From the NCBI GenBank assembly GCA_008360975.2, contig CM039194.1, positions 8,170,426-8,234,425 of the forward strand: DNA of 64,000 nucleotides, written 5' to 3'. Below the pieces are notes generated by a model, which had not been told where the DNA came from, made no database searches, and worked only from the letters and a program-made list of their open reading frames with translations. The stretch comes from Lichenostomus cassidix. Its lineage: Eukaryota > Chordata > Aves > Passeriformes > Meliphagidae. Of the stretch, positions 62,517 to 64,000 are shown one piece after another. A program made the position numbers and the translations under genes. Each line of letters starts with the position of its first letter. Positions within the stretch are counted from its first letter, which is position 1.

Positions 62517-63241
62517 GTAAAAACTAAGTTTTTGGAAAACCTTACTTTACTCTTTGTAGTTAAAAGACAGAGAGCTGGGCATGAAGGAAAGGAAAATGTG
62601 AGTGGATCATGCCACAATGTCTCCCTCCTGCTTTGGAGCTGGCTGCCAGCCAGGCAGGAACTGAGCTGCTGGTGTGACCCCGAGCAGATTAGCATATGCT
62701 GTGGCCAAAGATCAAGCCTTTAAATTGGCATTGGTGTCACCCTTTGGGTCTCTAATGCTGTCTTTTGCCACCATGCCTGTGGTAAGCTAGGCAAAGGCAA
62801 AGCCACTGCTGCCCCCCACACTGCCTGCCCTCTGTGACCAATCTTGTCCTGTTTATTTGCACATTTATACACACACCTACAGCTTCTGAAACCATGGCAA
62901 TTCATCCTCTGCATTCAAGGCCAACAAGCATGAGCCCTTCCTTGGCATCAGAGTTTGCCTCAGACTTGCAGAGTCATGTGAGTTATTAATGTCCAAGAGG
63001 AAAACAAACCCAGCTGAGGGTATTAAAACTTGGTAAATGCACAGTCAGAGAGAACCCTTTTAGCTGAGAAAAAGGCACAGACATCAGAATGTACTTCATT
63101 ATGGTATGTTAATAAATTATTGACATAATTAAACAAGAAGTGGTAAACGTGCAGAAATTCACCTGATTTATGTATTTAGTTCAATGTAGAGCCTTGAATG
63201 TGATTCAGCTTTTGCCTGCAACTCTCCTCCTTTACCTACAG

Positions 63242-63343
63242 GCCTTCCTGGTGGGAATTGTGGTGCCCGATTCTGAAGTTATGCCAGGTTGGGCAAAGAA
63301 AAGAGGGTTTGAAGGAACATATGCAGAACTCTGCAAAAATAAG
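63242..63343 (+). CDS. ACSL6: ACSL6 exon 19 (residues 620-653), last exon in window
   Basis: The exon encodes AFLVGIVVPDSEVMPGWAKK, then RGFEGTYAELCKNK, 34 codons in phase 0. The AFL(V/I)GIVVPD and W(A)xKRG(F/I)EG blocks belong to the C-terminal domain. Acceptor TACCTACAG, donor AAGGTTTGTA. By comparison with mammalian ACSL6, about 69 residues, including the terminal KRPELR region, remain in exons beyond the window. Confidence 0.95.
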
Positions 63344-63526
63344 GTTTGTATCTGCAGTACAGACATTTTTCTTTTTTGCTCTTGTGTTATTTGTGCACAA
63401 TACTGTATGTAGGAATGATGATCTCAGTGACAAGAATTATTTCCTCACTGAACGTTCAGCAGGGTAGCAGGGTTGACCTGGATCCAGAGATGTGTTGACT
63501 GGTGGTACAGAACTCTGCCAGCTCTT

Positions 63527-63555
63527 GGGGAGGGGGGGGGGGGGTGGCAGGGGGA
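63527..63555 (+). repeat. G-rich tract with G-quadruplex potential (intron 19)
   Basis: GGGG, A, then thirteen consecutive G, then TGGCAGGGGG. Several runs of four or more G lie within 30 bases on the coding strand, about 185 bp after exon 19. Confidence 0.7.
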
Positions 63556-63640
63556 CAAGAGTCTGTCTTGCAGAGAATAACAGTACAGCAGGAGGAGAGG
63601 TTGTGTTTGCTTAGATTTCTTAAATAAGACTTACCTGGTC

Positions 63641-63930
63641 TTCTCTATGGTGACCAGTGACAGGACCAGAGGCAATGGCCTGAAGTTGTGTCAGGGGAGG
63701 TTCACGCTGGATATCAGGAAAAAGTTCTTCCCAGAGAGGGTGGTTGGGCACTGAACAGGGTCCCCAGGGAACTGTTCACAGCACCAAGCCTGAGAGAGCT
63801 CAAGGAGTGTTTGGACAACGCTCTCAGGCTCATGGTGTGACTCTTGGGGCTGTTCTGTGCAGGGCTGGGAGTTGGGTTCTGTGATCCTTGTGGGTCCCTT
63901 CCACCTCAGGACACTCTGATTCTCTGAAAA
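63641..63930 (+). repeat. CR1 LINE fragment (intron 19)
   Basis: TGGTGACCAGTGACAGGACC, GGCCTGAAGTTGTGTCAGGG and GGATATCAGGAAAAAGTTCT, ending near CACTCTGATTCTCTG, form a sense CR1 3' region of a diverged subfamily. Confidence 0.87.
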
Positions 63931-64000
63931 GGACCCCAGCCTTAAGCACATGCTCTCTAATATCGAGGAACTGTGTTGGATCACGTCAGTGAACACTGAT

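Larger units (their letters stand above)
60074..63241 (+). other. ACSL6: ACSL6 introns 14-18, non-coding remainder
   Basis: Short introns of 824, 400, 552, 244 and 725 bp. Only intron 15 holds a recognisable repeat (the CR1 at 61.06 kb). Intron 16 is AT-rich, and the others show nothing distinctive. Confidence 0.75.
13611..63343 (+). other. ACSL6: ACSL6 gene, long-chain acyl-CoA synthetase 6 (3' end outside window)
   Basis: Nineteen exons plus one alternative exon, all with AG acceptors and GT donors (exon 1 has only the donor), join in one uninterrupted frame of 653 codons. The family enzyme converts a long-chain fatty acid, ATP and CoA into acyl-CoA, AMP and pyrophosphate on ER or outer mitochondrial membranes; ACSL6 is known for brain expression and docosahexaenoate handling. 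The paralogue call rests on ACSL6-type segments such as HYYDDARTMYEVFRRG, WIISELACYTYSMVVVPLYD and SPTVLGFLRAALGC, which differ from ACSL1 and ACSL5. Length up to the last visible exon fits a 722-residue product, leaving about 69 residues downstream. No frameshift or premature stop was seen. Two 5' starts and two alternative gate exons are visible. Confidence 0.95.

Noticed and set aside
1..64000. CRISPR arrays, operons, tRNA or rRNA genes
   Set aside because: No spaced direct repeats, tRNA cloverleaf or rRNA sequence was seen, and the window is spliced vertebrate DNA.

Overview
This window is vertebrate nuclear DNA and almost certainly from a bird. It carries at least nineteen fragments of CR1, the dominant avian LINE, in both orientations, and one large GT-AG spliced gene on the + strand. 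The exons match ACSL6, the long-chain acyl-CoA synthetase enriched in brain. The species cannot be fixed from the sequence. A long LTR-like element in intron 5 resembles LTRs I associate with songbirds, but that is only a hint.

Layout. Bases 1 to about 13,300 are intergenic, with CR1 fragments and no gene I can support. A CpG island at about 13,320-13,860 holds the first ACSL6 coding exon (13,611-13,659). Intron 1 is 25.5 kb. It contains CR1 copies, a second CpG island with a probable alternative untranslated first exon (about 25,440-25,930), and a 259-bp solo LTR with a 6-bp target-site duplication (32,154-32,412). From 39,128 to 63,343 the remaining exons follow in dense order. Nineteen exon positions plus one alternative exon are present. 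The window ends inside intron 19, so roughly the last 69 codons of the usual 722-codon product lie beyond it.

Product. The exons join in one open frame encoding 653 residues in this window. In order they give a 25-residue N-terminal extension, a membrane anchor, the AMP-binding P-loop (TSGTTGNPKG), the fatty-acid gate, the YGQTE motif, the TGD/IDRKKH hinge region and the start of the C-terminal domain. The protein would activate long-chain fatty acids to acyl-CoA on ER or outer mitochondrial membranes.

Regulation visible in sequence. Two features diversify the product. First, two CpG-rich promoters should give an N-terminally extended form and a form starting at Met26. Second, two adjacent 78-nt gate exons (54,170-54,247 F-gate; 54,305-54,382 Y-gate) are separated by only 57 nt. 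That spacing is too short for ordinary splicing between them and explains their mutually exclusive use. I found no wholly new system. The strongest items are the gate-exon pair, the second promoter with its upstream AUGs, and the intact solo LTR in intron 1.
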